DNA from: Verrucomicrobiaceae bacterium
GTDB taxonomy: Bacteria > Verrucomicrobiota > Verrucomicrobiia > Verrucomicrobiales > DEV007
Direction: 5' to 3'
Length of the DNA stretch: 35,187 nt
Assembly: GCA_004211885.1 (NCBI GenBank)
Contig: SHBV01000029.1
Coordinates: 1 to 35,187 of the forward strand
Position 1 is the stretch's first letter, and each line of letters starts with the position of its first letter. Shown here piece by piece: positions 8,443-16,765 of the stretch. Below the pieces are notes generated by a model. That model was not told the origin of the DNA and made no database searches. It worked only from the letters and a program-made list of their open reading frames with translations. Both the position numbers and the translations under genes were made by a program.

Positions 8443-9897
8443 ATGTCAATTACCATAGAGAATTTCGAGTTTCGTACCCGTCCGATGAAAACGCGGTTCC
8501 CGTTCCGTTATGGAATCGCTGCCATGACTGAGCTTCCACATGTTTTTCTTTGTGTTAATGTGGACTTGAATGGGGAAAAGATTGATGGAATTGCCTCAGA
8601 GGGATTGCCCCCTAAGTGGTTCACCAAAAATCCATCAACACGATTTGAAGAGGATTTGCCCCAAATGCACCAGGCATTGGAGCAGGCAGTTTCTTTTGGG
8701 TTAAATCAAGAATCCGAATCGGTTTTTGCCTTATGGCAAAAGATTTACGATTGCCAGAAAAGTTGGGCCAATACTGAAAAAATCCCTCCTCTCCTTGCTC
8801 ACTTAGGAACTTCGCTAGTAGAGAGAGCAGTCATTGACGCTTTTTGCCGGGGTTCAGGATGCACTTTTTCTGAGGCTCTTAGAAATAATCAACTCGGTAT
8901 TAAATTGGATTCCATTCATCCAGAGCTGAGAGGATCTGATCCTGTGGAGTGGTTGCCAAAGGAACCTAAAAAATCTCTCATTGCGCGCCACACTATTGGT
9001 CTTGGAGATGCTCTTACCAAAAATGAGATCGAGAAAGAAGAGCTGTGCGATGATGGATTACCTCAGGCTCTAGATGATGCTATCCGTTACTACGGCCTCA
9101 CACACTTTAAGGTAAAATTGTCGGGCAATCTGGAATCTGACCTTCCGAGATTAAGACAAATAGCTAAAATGCTTCAGCAATTGGTCCCGGAATTTCAATT
9201 CACTTTGGACGGTAATGAGCAGTATCCAAACGTCATGGCTTTCCGGGAACATTGGGAACGATTTATCGAAGATCCGATCTTAGAGAATTTCCTTAGTGAT
9301 TCGCATCTGCTTTTTGTAGAGCAACCCATTCATAGAGACTTTGCTTTGCACGAGTCAGTTAGTCAGGAAATAGAATCCTGGGAATCTGGACCCTCAATGA
9401 TTATCGATGAATCGGATGGTGAATTGGACTCGCTACGCAAGGCCCTCGAGCTAGGCTATCGCGGAACGAGTCACAAAAATTGTAAAGGGGTATTCAAAGG
9501 AATTGCCAATGCCTGTCTCCTCGAATATTTGCGACGAGAAGGAACGGGTCCATGGATTCTGAGTGGTGAGGACTTGGCGAATGTTGGTCCAGTGGCGCTA
9601 CTCAATGACCTTGCCGTAATGGCCTCACTGGGCATTCAGCACGTTGAACGTAACGGGCACCATTATTTTTCAGGACTCTCTGTTTTTCCACAAGCCCTGC
9701 AAGAAGATATTTGCGCCGCTCACCCGGACCTCTATGAGTGGGTCGATTCAGGATTTGCTTCGCTGGTCATTGAAGAGGGGTCAATTCTGGCGGGATCGAT
9801 CATTTCTGGACCTTTTGGTTGTGCAATGGGATTGTCAGAGGGAATGCTATGTAATTTAGGTGATCCGGGGCTCAATTCTGGTCAATTCAGTAATTGA
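8443..9897 (+). CDS. Enolase-superfamily enzyme (muconate-cycloisomerase/mandelate-racemase-like)
   Basis: A 484-residue TIM-barrel enzyme that should abstract an alpha-proton from a carboxylate substrate using Mg2+. The catalytic series is complete: KVK at 223-225, metal ligands Asp256 (TLDGNEQY), Glu293 (FVEQP) and Asp322 (IDESD), and the opposite-face lysine region SHKNCKG (Lys345/Lys348). KxK on one side and Lys on the other resembles the muconate-lactonizing and dipeptide-epimerase subgroup. It is about 100 residues longer than typical members, mainly through a helical insert near residues 60-200. It is divergent from the symporter unit and probably acts in the same pathway: racemisation, epimerisation or dehydration of the imported acid. 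Specificity cannot be assigned. Confidence 0.87.
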   Translation: MSITIENFEFRTRPMKTRFPFRYGIAAMTELPHVFLCVNVDLNGEKIDGIASEGLPPKWFTKNPSTRFEEDLPQMHQALEQAVSFGLNQESESVFALWQKIYDCQKSWANTEKIPPLLAHLGTSLVERAVIDAFCRGSGCTFSEALRNNQLGIKLDSIHPELRGSDPVEWLPKEPKKSLIARHTIGLGDALTKNEIEKEELCDDGLPQALDDAIRYYGLTHFKVKLSGNLESDLPRLRQIAKMLQQLVPEFQFTLDGNEQYPNVMAFREHWERFIEDPILENFLSDSHLLFVEQPIHRDFALHESVSQEIESWESGPSMIIDESDGELDSLRKALELGYRGTSHKNCKGVFKGIANACLLEYLRREGTGPWILSGEDLANVGPVALLNDLAVMASLGIQHVERNGHHYFSGLSVFPQALQEDICAAHPDLYEWVDSGFASLVIEEGSILAGSIISGPFGCAMGLSEGMLCNLGDPGLNSGQFSN

Positions 9898-9991
9898 ATT
9901 CATTAAAGTGAACCTATTTTTTTTAGTTTTTGATGGTGGTTAGCTTTTTTTTGGCCAAGCATTTCAATAATAAATAACACCTATTTAAAAA

Positions 9992-10756
9992 ATGACTCGT
10001 GCACTAACTCTCCTTCTTTTTCCTATAGTGGCTTTTGTATCAGCTGCAATGTTTTCATTTGCCGAAGAAAAAAAAGCAGCTCCTCCCATCAAAGCGCTGC
10101 TCGTTACCGGAGGCGGATACCATGATTACAAGGGCCAGGAAAAGATCTTAACTGAAGGAGTTGGTAAAAGATTTCCGGTCAAATGGGGAGTCATTCACAA
10201 AGACGCTAAAGGCACGAAAGAAGCTCTCAGTAAAAAAGGATGGGCCGACGATTATGATATTGTAGTCTATAATCTTTGCCATGCTCATGAGACAGATGCT
10301 TCGTTCGTCGACTCGCTGGCAAAAATTCATGAATCTGGAAAGCCTGCAGTAGCTATTCATTGCTCAATGCATTCATATCATTGGAAAATACCTGGTGAAA
10401 CAAAGCACTGGCCTGCAATGCTTGGAGTCACTTCGCCTCGTCATGGGAAGCATGCCCCGATCACGATAACTAACGTAAAGCCAGACCATCCGGTCATGAA
10501 AGGATTTCCTAAGAAGTGGGTCACTCCGAAGGGAGAGCTTTATCACATTAAGAAAACCTGGCCAAGTGCCACGGTCCTGGCGAAGGGCTCAATTGATAAT
10601 GGTAAGTCTACCCATGATTGTGTTTGGGTTAACAAGTATGGTAAGGGTAGAGTATTTGGAACTACAATAGGCCATCACAATGAAACTATGCAGGCTAAAG
10701 AATATCTTGATCTTGTCAGTAATGGTATTCTCTGGGCAACTGGGCGTATTAAATAA
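9992..10756 (+). CDS. Secreted ThuA-like domain protein
   Basis: A 254-residue protein with an N-terminal signal peptide (hydrophobic residues 5-24, then FAEEKKAAPP). It has a glutamine-amidotransferase-like ThuA fold: LLVTGGGYHDYKGQ at 37-50, DIVVYNLCHAHE, a VAIHCSMHSY block near residue 122, then the PDHPVMKGFP and ELYHIK segments and the closing GRVFGTTIGHHNETM. ThuA-like proteins are abundant in Planctomycetes and Verrucomicrobia, usually exported and linked to sugar metabolism; their reaction is not established. It is convergent with sufU, with an 11-bp gap and no obvious terminator. No clear ribosome-binding site precedes the ATG. Confidence 0.88.
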   Translation: MTRALTLLLFPIVAFVSAAMFSFAEEKKAAPPIKALLVTGGGYHDYKGQEKILTEGVGKRFPVKWGVIHKDAKGTKEALSKKGWADDYDIVVYNLCHAHETDASFVDSLAKIHESGKPAVAIHCSMHSYHWKIPGETKHWPAMLGVTSPRHGKHAPITITNVKPDHPVMKGFPKKWVTPKGELYHIKKTWPSATVLAKGSIDNGKSTHDCVWVNKYGKGRVFGTTIGHHNETMQAKEYLDLVSNGILWATGRIK

Positions 10757-10767
10757 TCTTGATTTGG

Positions 10768-11217
10768 CTATTCTGTAGTCGCATCTACTTCGCCCTTGAG
10801 TGCAGATTCGAGGGCGTGCCAGGCTAACGTTGCGCATTTGATTCTCGCGGGAAATTTACGAACTCCTATCAGTGCAGCCATGTCCCCGTGTTGAACCAGA
10901 TCAATTTCCGGTTCTTCATCGCCTGTCAGTAAGGCCTTGGTCTCTTCAATGAGTGTTTCTATTTCACTGATCTTTTTTCCCTGAACCAGTGTTGTCATGA
11001 TTGATCCAGAGGCACGCGAAATGGCGCACCCTTCAGTGTCGCAGGAGATTTCATCTACCAGATCGTCAGGTTTTCTTACATAGACCGTTAGCTTATCGCC
11101 ACACAAAGGGTTGAAACCATCTGCCTGATGAGTGCATGGGATCAGAGGTTCGCCGTTCCTTGGGCGTTTATTGTGACTAAGAATAATTTCTTGGTAAAGG
11201 TCACTCAAATCTTCCAT
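10768..11217 (-). CDS. sufU: SufU-type iron-sulfur assembly protein
   Basis: A 149-residue IscU/SufU-like protein. The three zinc/sulfur-handling cysteines are present: Cys39 in NPLCGD (with Asp41), Cys64 in EGCAISRAS and Cys128 in RIKCATLAW. The insertion between the second and third cysteines is of SufU type rather than IscU type. It receives sulfur from SufS to support Fe-S cluster assembly. It follows sufS by 14 bp on the same strand, the usual sufS-sufU pairing. The sufBCD scaffold genes are not in this window. Confidence 0.94.
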   Translation of the reverse strand: MEDLSDLYQEIILSHNKRPRNGEPLIPCTHQADGFNPLCGDKLTVYVRKPDDLVDEISCDTEGCAISRASGSIMTTLVQGKKISEIETLIEETKALLTGDEEPEIDLVQHGDMAALIGVRKFPARIKCATLAWHALESALKGEVDATTE

Positions 11218-11231
11218 TCAGTTATAATTGC

Positions 11232-12452
11232 TTAGGATTCAAATAATGCGCTGATTTCTTTGAGCGCTTCAGTTAATTGATTAATTTCATCAATCGTATT
11301 ATAAAAACTCAAAGAGGCACGTGTAGTTGCACTTAGCCCTAATCTTTTCATCAGGGGTTGAGTACAGTGATGGCCTGCACGAACAGCTATGCCTTTCGTA
11401 TCTAGTATAGTAGCAATGTCATGAGGATGAGCCGAATCAATCGTAAAGGAGACTACAGGCACTTTATTTTCTGCAGTCCCAACCAGTTTTATTGAGGGGT
11501 TTTTTTCTAATGATTCATGGGCATGATCTTTGAGAAGAGATTCTTTTTCATGAATGGTCTCCCAGCCAATATCGTTAACGTAATCAATTGCTGCTTTGAG
11601 CCCTATTGCCCCACTAATGTTTGGGGTCCCCGCTTCGAACCTTTCTGGAGAAGGGCGGAAAGTGGTCCCATCAAAGCTAACTATCTCTATCATGTCTCCT
11701 CCTCCCTGATAAGGAGTCATTTTATTGAGGAGTTCTTTGCGTCCATATAAAACCCCCACACCATCGGGTCCAAATATTTTGTGGGACGAAAAAACATAAA
11801 AATCACACCCTAGATCCTGCACATCGACTTTCTGATGAGCTACGGCCTGGGCCCCATCGAGGAGAACAGGTATGCCTTTTTGATGGGCCAAGTCGACCAT
11901 TTTCTTGGCCGGATTAATGGTTCCCAATGCATTCGATACGTGCACGAATGCCACTAGCTTGGTACGTTCATTCAGTAATGATTCGAATTGGTCAAGATCC
12001 ATTTCGCCTTCGTCTGTGATTGGTGCTGGGATGACCCGAGCTCCATTTTCACCGGCCACTAACTGCCAAGGTACGATGTTAGCATGGTGTTCCATTTCTG
12101 TTATTAAAATTTCATCACCTGGTTCAAGCTTCTCGTTGCAGAAGCTCCTTGCGACAAGATTAATTGCTTCGGTTGCACCACGAACGAAAATAATTTCCTC
12201 GTCACTTTCTGCATTAATGAAGTTTGCTACGCTTGACCTTGCTTCATCGTATAATGTGGTAGCATTCATACTGAGATAGTGAACGCCTCGATGGATATTG
12301 GCGTTCTCCTTAGACAAGAAATTAGATAGACGGTCTATGACCGCCTGTGGTTTTTGGGTCGTGGCGGCATTATCGAGGTAAATTAATGGCTTGCCGTGAA
12401 CTTCTTGGCTAAGGATTGGGAAGTCTTCTCTGAGATCTGTATCTTCTTTCAT
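11232..12452 (-). CDS. sufS: Cysteine desulfurase SufS
   Basis: A 406-residue PLP enzyme of group II cysteine desulfurases that releases sulfur from cysteine as an enzyme persulfide. Landmarks: YLDNAATTQKP (25-34), PLP-stacking His123 in EHHAN, Asp199 and Gln202 (LLDGAQAV), Schiff-base Lys225 in SSHKIFGPDG, and catalytic Cys363 in RAGHHCTQP on the short loop that marks the SufS type. Length is that of the family. It is the promoter-proximal gene of a sufS-sufU pair; AGAGAG lies shortly before the ATG. The upstream 109-bp gap is shared with a divergent DJ-1-family gene. Confidence 0.95.
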   Translation of the reverse strand: MKEDTDLREDFPILSQEVHGKPLIYLDNAATTQKPQAVIDRLSNFLSKENANIHRGVHYLSMNATTLYDEARSSVANFINAESDEEIIFVRGATEAINLVARSFCNEKLEPGDEILITEMEHHANIVPWQLVAGENGARVIPAPITDEGEMDLDQFESLLNERTKLVAFVHVSNALGTINPAKKMVDLAHQKGIPVLLDGAQAVAHQKVDVQDLGCDFYVFSSHKIFGPDGVGVLYGRKELLNKMTPYQGGGDMIEIVSFDGTTFRPSPERFEAGTPNISGAIGLKAAIDYVNDIGWETIHEKESLLKDHAHESLEKNPSIKLVGTAENKVPVVSFTIDSAHPHDIATILDTKGIAVRAGHHCTQPLMKRLGLSATTRASLSFYNTIDEINQLTEALKEISALFES

Positions 12453-12561
12453 TTATCCGACTCTCTTTCAATCAACCTTACGATGGGAACATTCAAACGG
12501 ATTTCTTAGTTTTAAGGTTTAGTATTGTTTCTTGGGCCCATGGGAGCTTTAAATATAGTAT

Positions 12562-13134
12562 ATGTCTGAGTCAAAAGTATTAATTATTGTGGGTGATGCC
12601 AGTGAGACGCTGGACACAATGTATCCTTTTTACCGCCTTCAGGAGGATAATTTTGTTCCCGTAGTCGCAGGTCCAGAGAAAAAGTTATATCAGATGGTGA
12701 TGCATGAAGTGAAACCGGGATGGACCATTACTAAGGAATGGGAAGGATACACAATACAGGCAGATGCAGCGTTTGATGAGATTAATCCTGAAGAATATCT
12801 TGGTATTTTCTTTAGTGGAGGCCGTGCCCCTGAATATATAAGAGATAATCCCGACCTGATAAGAATAACTCAGTGGTTCTTTGATCATAACAAGCCCATT
12901 GCCAGTGTCTGTCATGGTGTTGAGATACCTGCCCGTGCTGATAGGGTCCGCGGCAGGAGAATGGCTACGGTTCCAAAATGTCAGTTTGATCTTGAGGTGT
13001 GCGGTGGAATCTTTGTGGATGAGCCATGTGTAGTGGATGAGAACCTTGTTTCCGGAAGAACATTTCATGATAACGGGCATTATCTTGGTCACTGGATAAA
13101 GATGCTCATTGATGAGAGAGAGAAGATTGTATAG
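12562..13134 (+). CDS. DJ-1/PfpI family protein
   Basis: A 190-residue class I glutamine-amidotransferase-fold protein. The nucleophile elbow ASVCHGVEI puts the reactive cysteine at Cys117 followed by His118. Glu15 (SETLD) is at the position that lowers the cysteine pKa in DJ-1 relatives. The GGRAPEYIR segment near 86-94 is typical of PfpI proteins. Members have been described as stress proteases, deglycases or glyoxalases; which applies here is unknown. The next gene starts 17 bp downstream on the same strand, so the two may be cotranscribed. Confidence 0.87.
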   Translation: MSESKVLIIVGDASETLDTMYPFYRLQEDNFVPVVAGPEKKLYQMVMHEVKPGWTITKEWEGYTIQADAAFDEINPEEYLGIFFSGGRAPEYIRDNPDLIRITQWFFDHNKPIASVCHGVEIPARADRVRGRRMATVPKCQFDLEVCGGIFVDEPCVVDENLVSGRTFHDNGHYLGHWIKMLIDEREKIV

Positions 13135-13151
13135 GTGATATAGTTATTTGA

Positions 13152-14078
13152 ATGATGGATCGTAGAAATGCCATAAGATCGATAGGATCATTAGCTGGAA
13201 GTGTCGCTGCCAGTTCCCCGGTCATTGCGGGATCAGATAAGTTTCGGCTCCGTTACATACTTTCATCAGCCATGTATGGTTACATGCCGCTCGAATCTAT
13301 TTTACCCCAAGTTTCTCTGACAGGTTCTGAAGCCATTGACGTGTGGTGCAAAGTTCATGGAAATCAGAGAGAGCAAATAGATGAAATGGGTCACTCAGTT
13401 GCCAAGAAATTATTATCGGAAAATGGAGTCAAAGCTGCGGTATTTACACGTTACCCTCTCGGTCCTTTTGGCCTCATTGAAGAGATGAGAAAGGTTCATA
13501 AAAATTTTGATGCTGAGATCGTTGTTTGCGGTACAACAGGCCCATCAGAAGTGAAAGGAAAAGAAGCGAAGAAGGTAGTTCAGAAGTTCCTCGAAAAAAT
13601 GAAACCTCATATTGCAGTTGCAGAGGAACTAGGAATGATCATAGCCGTTGAGAATCATAGCCGTCAGTTTTTGTATCATCCCGATTCGTTACGTTATTTT
13701 GCAGAATTGAACCAGTCTAAGAATTTGGGCGTTGCTCTCGCCCCTCATCACTTGCATCGGTTCCAGGAAAAGATTCCCACAATCATTCGGGATCTTGGTA
13801 ATGATAATATCCCGTTCATGTATTTTCAGGAGCACTCTGACGGAATGTACAAAAAGGCTTCCAAAGAGATCGAGATGCAACAGATGCCTGGATTCGGTGG
13901 GGGCCTTGATTACAAACCAATTTTACGAGCCCTCAAGGATATAAAATACAGTGGATATTGTGAAATTTTTATGCATCCTATGCCTCGGGGAATACCGATA
14001 CTTCCGTCACTAGAAGAGATATCTAAAGCTATTATTAAGAGCCGGGAATATATTGAAAAGTCCTTAGCTGAGGTCTAA
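13152..14078 (+). CDS. Tat-exported TIM-barrel (sugar phosphate isomerase/epimerase-like)
   Basis: A 308-residue xylose-isomerase-like TIM-barrel protein. The N-terminus MMDRRNAIRSIGSLAG resembles a twin-arginine signal and is followed by an Ala/Ser-rich segment; the second ATG (13155) is an equally good start. Candidate metal ligands are Glu in AVENHS, His in LAPHHLH, and the final Glu in CEIFMHP near residue 277, matching the AP-endonuclease-2-like isomerase family. PVC bacteria carry many exported paralogues near sugar-degradation genes. The real substrate is unknown. Its stop overlaps the stop of the convergent phosphoesterase gene by 4 bp, and a terminator hairpin covers the junction. 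Confidence 0.82.
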   Translation: MMDRRNAIRSIGSLAGSVAASSPVIAGSDKFRLRYILSSAMYGYMPLESILPQVSLTGSEAIDVWCKVHGNQREQIDEMGHSVAKKLLSENGVKAAVFTRYPLGPFGLIEEMRKVHKNFDAEIVVCGTTGPSEVKGKEAKKVVQKFLEKMKPHIAVAEELGMIIAVENHSRQFLYHPDSLRYFAELNQSKNLGVALAPHHLHRFQEKIPTIIRDLGNDNIPFMYFQEHSDGMYKKASKEIEMQQMPGFGGGLDYKPILRALKDIKYSGYCEIFMHPMPRGIPILPSLEEISKAIIKSREYIEKSLAEV

Positions 14079-14085
14079 GGCTTTT
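14056..14085. terminator. Bidirectional intrinsic terminator over overlapping stops
   Basis: CCTTAG (14062-14067) and CTAAGG (14075-14080) form a perfect stem around a 7-base loop. AAAAG before it pairs with CTTTT after it, with one bulged base at 14061. The structure therefore has an A-run on one side and a T-run on the other and could end transcription in both directions. It spans the stop codons of the two convergent genes. Confidence 0.6.
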
Positions 14086-15328
14086 CAGGCTTTGATTTTT
14101 TTCTTGGGAAAACATCTACAACTTCTCCAGTCTCAGGTTTCCATGTTTCCATTCCTTCAGGTAATTCGAAGGGCTTGGTAGGATCAATTGATTTTGCTTT
14201 AGCGATATTATCCACCTTAACGCTTCTTACAAAGAGTTTCTCTGGCGTGACGCAAATCCAATTAACCTGATTGAAGCTTGCAGAAGCTCGTGTCCATTTC
14301 TTGTCATCGTCATTGCTTCGTAGTGGAGCTCCCCAGCAACCTTCTCCAATGAAAGTGATCCCGTTCTTGTCATCTCGAATAAATCCCTGATCATTTCCAG
14401 GATCATTGGACGGGCGAACCGGCCAAGTTCTTTTCACGACGTGACTGTCACATTCGATGACCAAGTTCATGCCATATTTATAAAAATTATTTGCCCATGC
14501 CTTGTACTGCGTATCTTGTTCTTTTTTGCCTTTGTGATGTGGTCTGAAAGGGTGATGGTAGTGAGCTATTTTCCACTTAACATCTTTGTTTTCAGAGAGA
14601 TCTTTAGTGATCCATTCTCCCTGCGCTCCTGCACGAACAATGCAACTATTCAATGTATAGACGCGCATAAATTTTTTTCCAAAATCTAAAGCATAATAAT
14701 CTTCTGGTCTTGGAGTATCGAATAAGCGGTGAACGTCCCATGCTCCTTCGTGATTTCCGCGAGCAGCGATAATAGGAACCATTCTACCATCTTTTCCCGT
14801 CGTTAATTGCCAGTCATCGAGCCACTGAGACCAATTTTTTGTCGTTGGAGTTGATATCATATCTCCTCCAAAACATACGAACATGGGTCGAATCTTAGAA
14901 ACTGCTCTGTTGGCATTCTTTCTTGCTTCTCTATTGTTGCGACTGTCTCCACCAGCCACGAAGGAGAATTTCCCCGGATCGCCAATAGCTGTTTTAAACG
15001 TAAATTTCTTACTTTCTGAATTGCTATCTTTTATAATGAATGCATAGACGGTGTCAGGCTTGAGCCCTTCTAATCGAGCGAATCGACTCTTCAGGTCTAG
15101 ATGAAATGTTTTTCGATCCACTTCTTTTTGAAGTGGATAAATATTTTCTTGATTCACAATTTCCGCTTCCCCGTAGTGAACCTTTGCTCCTAAACCATCA
15201 ATTTTGCACCAACCTATTGTTGCACAAGACTCTGGAGACGAATTCCAAATGACTCTATATTTGTCGGTCTTGGCAAATAGATTAACTGTTAAACTAATAA
15301 ATAGAATGAAGATTAGGGGTATTTTCAT
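14075..15328 (-). CDS. Secreted purple-acid-phosphatase-like metallophosphoesterase
   Basis: A protein of about 417 residues starting at the ATG 15326-15328, which opens into a signal peptide (MKIPLIFILFISLTVNLFA); a start 30 bp upstream is possible but would overlap the previous gene. A short fibronectin-III-like N-domain (about 25-115) precedes the phosphoesterase core, the order found in purple acid phosphatases. Metal motifs: GGDSR (Asp128), FGGD (Asp156), RGNHE (190-194), HYHHPF (256-261). The expected final GHxH reads CDSH (293-296), so one histidine ligand is replaced by Asp. It lies directly behind a membrane-protein gene and may be cotranscribed. The substrate is unknown. Confidence 0.85.
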   Translation of the reverse strand: MKIPLIFILFISLTVNLFAKTDKYRVIWNSSPESCATIGWCKIDGLGAKVHYGEAEIVNQENIYPLQKEVDRKTFHLDLKSRFARLEGLKPDTVYAFIIKDSNSESKKFTFKTAIGDPGKFSFVAGGDSRNNREARKNANRAVSKIRPMFVCFGGDMISTPTTKNWSQWLDDWQLTTGKDGRMVPIIAARGNHEGAWDVHRLFDTPRPEDYYALDFGKKFMRVYTLNSCIVRAGAQGEWITKDLSENKDVKWKIAHYHHPFRPHHKGKKEQDTQYKAWANNFYKYGMNLVIECDSHVVKRTWPVRPSNDPGNDQGFIRDDKNGITFIGEGCWGAPLRSNDDDKKWTRASASFNQVNWICVTPEKLFVRSVKVDNIAKAKSIDPTKPFELPEGMETWKPETGEVVDVFPRKKSKPEKP

Positions 15329-15332
15329 GGGC

Positions 15333-16241
15333 TTATTTTGGAATCGGGTCAGCATCATTGGCGTATTTTAGCTTGAGTGCAAGTAATAGGCACAATGGAA
15401 GAGCAAAATGAGGTGCTCTGAAAAGCATTTCAGGAATCCAACTGTTAAGACTTTCCATTATTGATGATGTATTAAAGTGAGCCCATGGACGGGCAATTGC
15501 AGTCAAAAGTCCCCACAAAATCATATAAAGTAGACTCACTTTAATGAGCTTTCCTTTTGTGAAAATTAATACCGCTGCCAAGAAATCCAAGATTCCGGCA
15601 ACAAATAAAATTTGGTTCGCGGATGATTCTTCATGAATTCCAAGGCAGATCATGACCATCTCAGTGAAGTGTCCTGGCCTTGAATGATTGAGCCAAGCCC
15701 AATCGTGTCCGAAATTAATTGCGAACAATCCATGAAATATAAAAGTTAATGCAACGCTGACTTTGGCTAACAGTTCGGTAGATTTGTTTAGATCGTTTTT
15801 GGCAGTGAAAAGAAAAAGGATCAAAGGACAAGTGAATTGAGCTGCATGTTCAAGCAGATTTCCGATTCCGATCCGGTTGTCCAAGTACTTGAGGAAAGCG
15901 AGAAAAACTAAATTAATGAAGCTGATGAAATAAATGTATCTGTATGATTTTTTGCGGATTGGTATCAAGGTCAGGGCAGCAAAAAATAGAAAAATGAAAC
16001 CCTGGACCATTACACAATGACTGATCTTGTCATCAACATCGAGTGAAGTGACCCACCAGTTCCAATCCTGTCCGCTGAGTCTTGTAATGATACCCGACAT
16101 TAGGTTTTCGTCCCATAAAAGAGCCCTCAGAGGCATTTGTCCGTTAAAGCAAACCCATGAATGACCAATGAACATGACAGCACAAGTTGATCTTAGTGCC
16201 CATTCGAAGAACTTTAATTGTCTACTCTTTGAATTATTCAT
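15333..16241 (-). CDS. Integral membrane protein, about eight helices
   Basis: A 302-residue hydrophobic protein with roughly seven to eight membrane segments. It contains charged or aromatic loops such as FIGHSWVCFNGQ near residue 25 and FIFHGLFAINFGHDWAWLNH near residue 175. Repeated G-H and HG pairs in helices recall DoxX-like proteins, but I cannot assign a family with confidence. It ends 4 bp before the chosen start of the phosphoesterase gene, implying coupled expression. It is divergent from a DCC-type thiol-disulfide protein gene across a 54-bp gap, so the two may share a promoter region. Function unknown. Confidence 0.75.
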   Translation of the reverse strand: MNNSKSRQLKFFEWALRSTCAVMFIGHSWVCFNGQMPLRALLWDENLMSGIITRLSGQDWNWWVTSLDVDDKISHCVMVQGFIFLFFAALTLIPIRKKSYRYIYFISFINLVFLAFLKYLDNRIGIGNLLEHAAQFTCPLILFLFTAKNDLNKSTELLAKVSVALTFIFHGLFAINFGHDWAWLNHSRPGHFTEMVMICLGIHEESSANQILFVAGILDFLAAVLIFTKGKLIKVSLLYMILWGLLTAIARPWAHFNTSSIMESLNSWIPEMLFRAPHFALPLCLLLALKLKYANDADPIPK

Positions 16242-16295
16242 CTCGAAGGTTCTTTGATTTTTGACCTGAGCGTGATTAGGATATAGAGATTCTTA

Positions 16296-16739
16296 GTGTC
16301 GGATTCTAGACACATTCTATTTTACGATAGCGATTGTCCTTTCTGTCAATTTCAAGTCAGGGCCTTGGCCAGAATGGATTGGTTCAATAAGGTAGATTTT
16401 GTTCCTTCGAAAACTTTTCATCAGCTCTGTTTAGGGGTTCATATAGATGAAACCGATTTAAATCAAGCAATTCACTGTGTCACTCATAAGAAAGCTGTTC
16501 ACCGGGGCGCTAGAGCGATCCGGTTCCTTGGATTCAGGATACCACTACTGATTCCTCTTTCTCTCTTCATGTGGTTCCCTGGAATGATCATTATTTCAGA
16601 TAGAATATACAAATTAATTAGTAGGAACCGCTACTTTTTGAGTCGTTTTATGGGGTGTACAGATGACTGCTCTTTAGATACATCAGAAAAGAAAAATCCC
16701 GAGACTCAAAAACTAAAAGGTCCAGTTGACGAGAACTGA
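16296..16739 (+). CDS. DCC-family (DUF393) thiol-disulfide oxidoreductase-like protein
   Basis: A 147-residue protein of the DCC1-like family, named for its D-x-x-C-x-x-C motif, seen here as YDSDCPFCQF with Cys14 and Cys17. The fold is thioredoxin-like and the motif implies redox exchange of thiols, though partners are mostly unknown. A hydrophobic segment near residues 85-105 may associate with the membrane. The C-terminal tail is short, charged and probably disordered. The TTG or GTG-type start region gives no clear ribosome-binding site. The next gene begins 26 bp downstream on the same strand, and the divergent gene encodes a polytopic membrane protein. Confidence 0.83.
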   Translation: MSDSRHILFYDSDCPFCQFQVRALARMDWFNKVDFVPSKTFHQLCLGVHIDETDLNQAIHCVTHKKAVHRGARAIRFLGFRIPLLIPLSLFMWFPGMIIISDRIYKLISRNRYFLSRFMGCTDDCSLDTSEKKNPETQKLKGPVDEN

Positions 16740-16765
16740 TCGATTATTCATTGTGTAAATTGATA

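Noticed and set aside
12685..13092. 135-codon minus-strand frame inside the DJ-1/PfpI gene
   Set aside because: The plus-strand frame carries the catalytic Cys-His elbow; the minus frame shows no domain.
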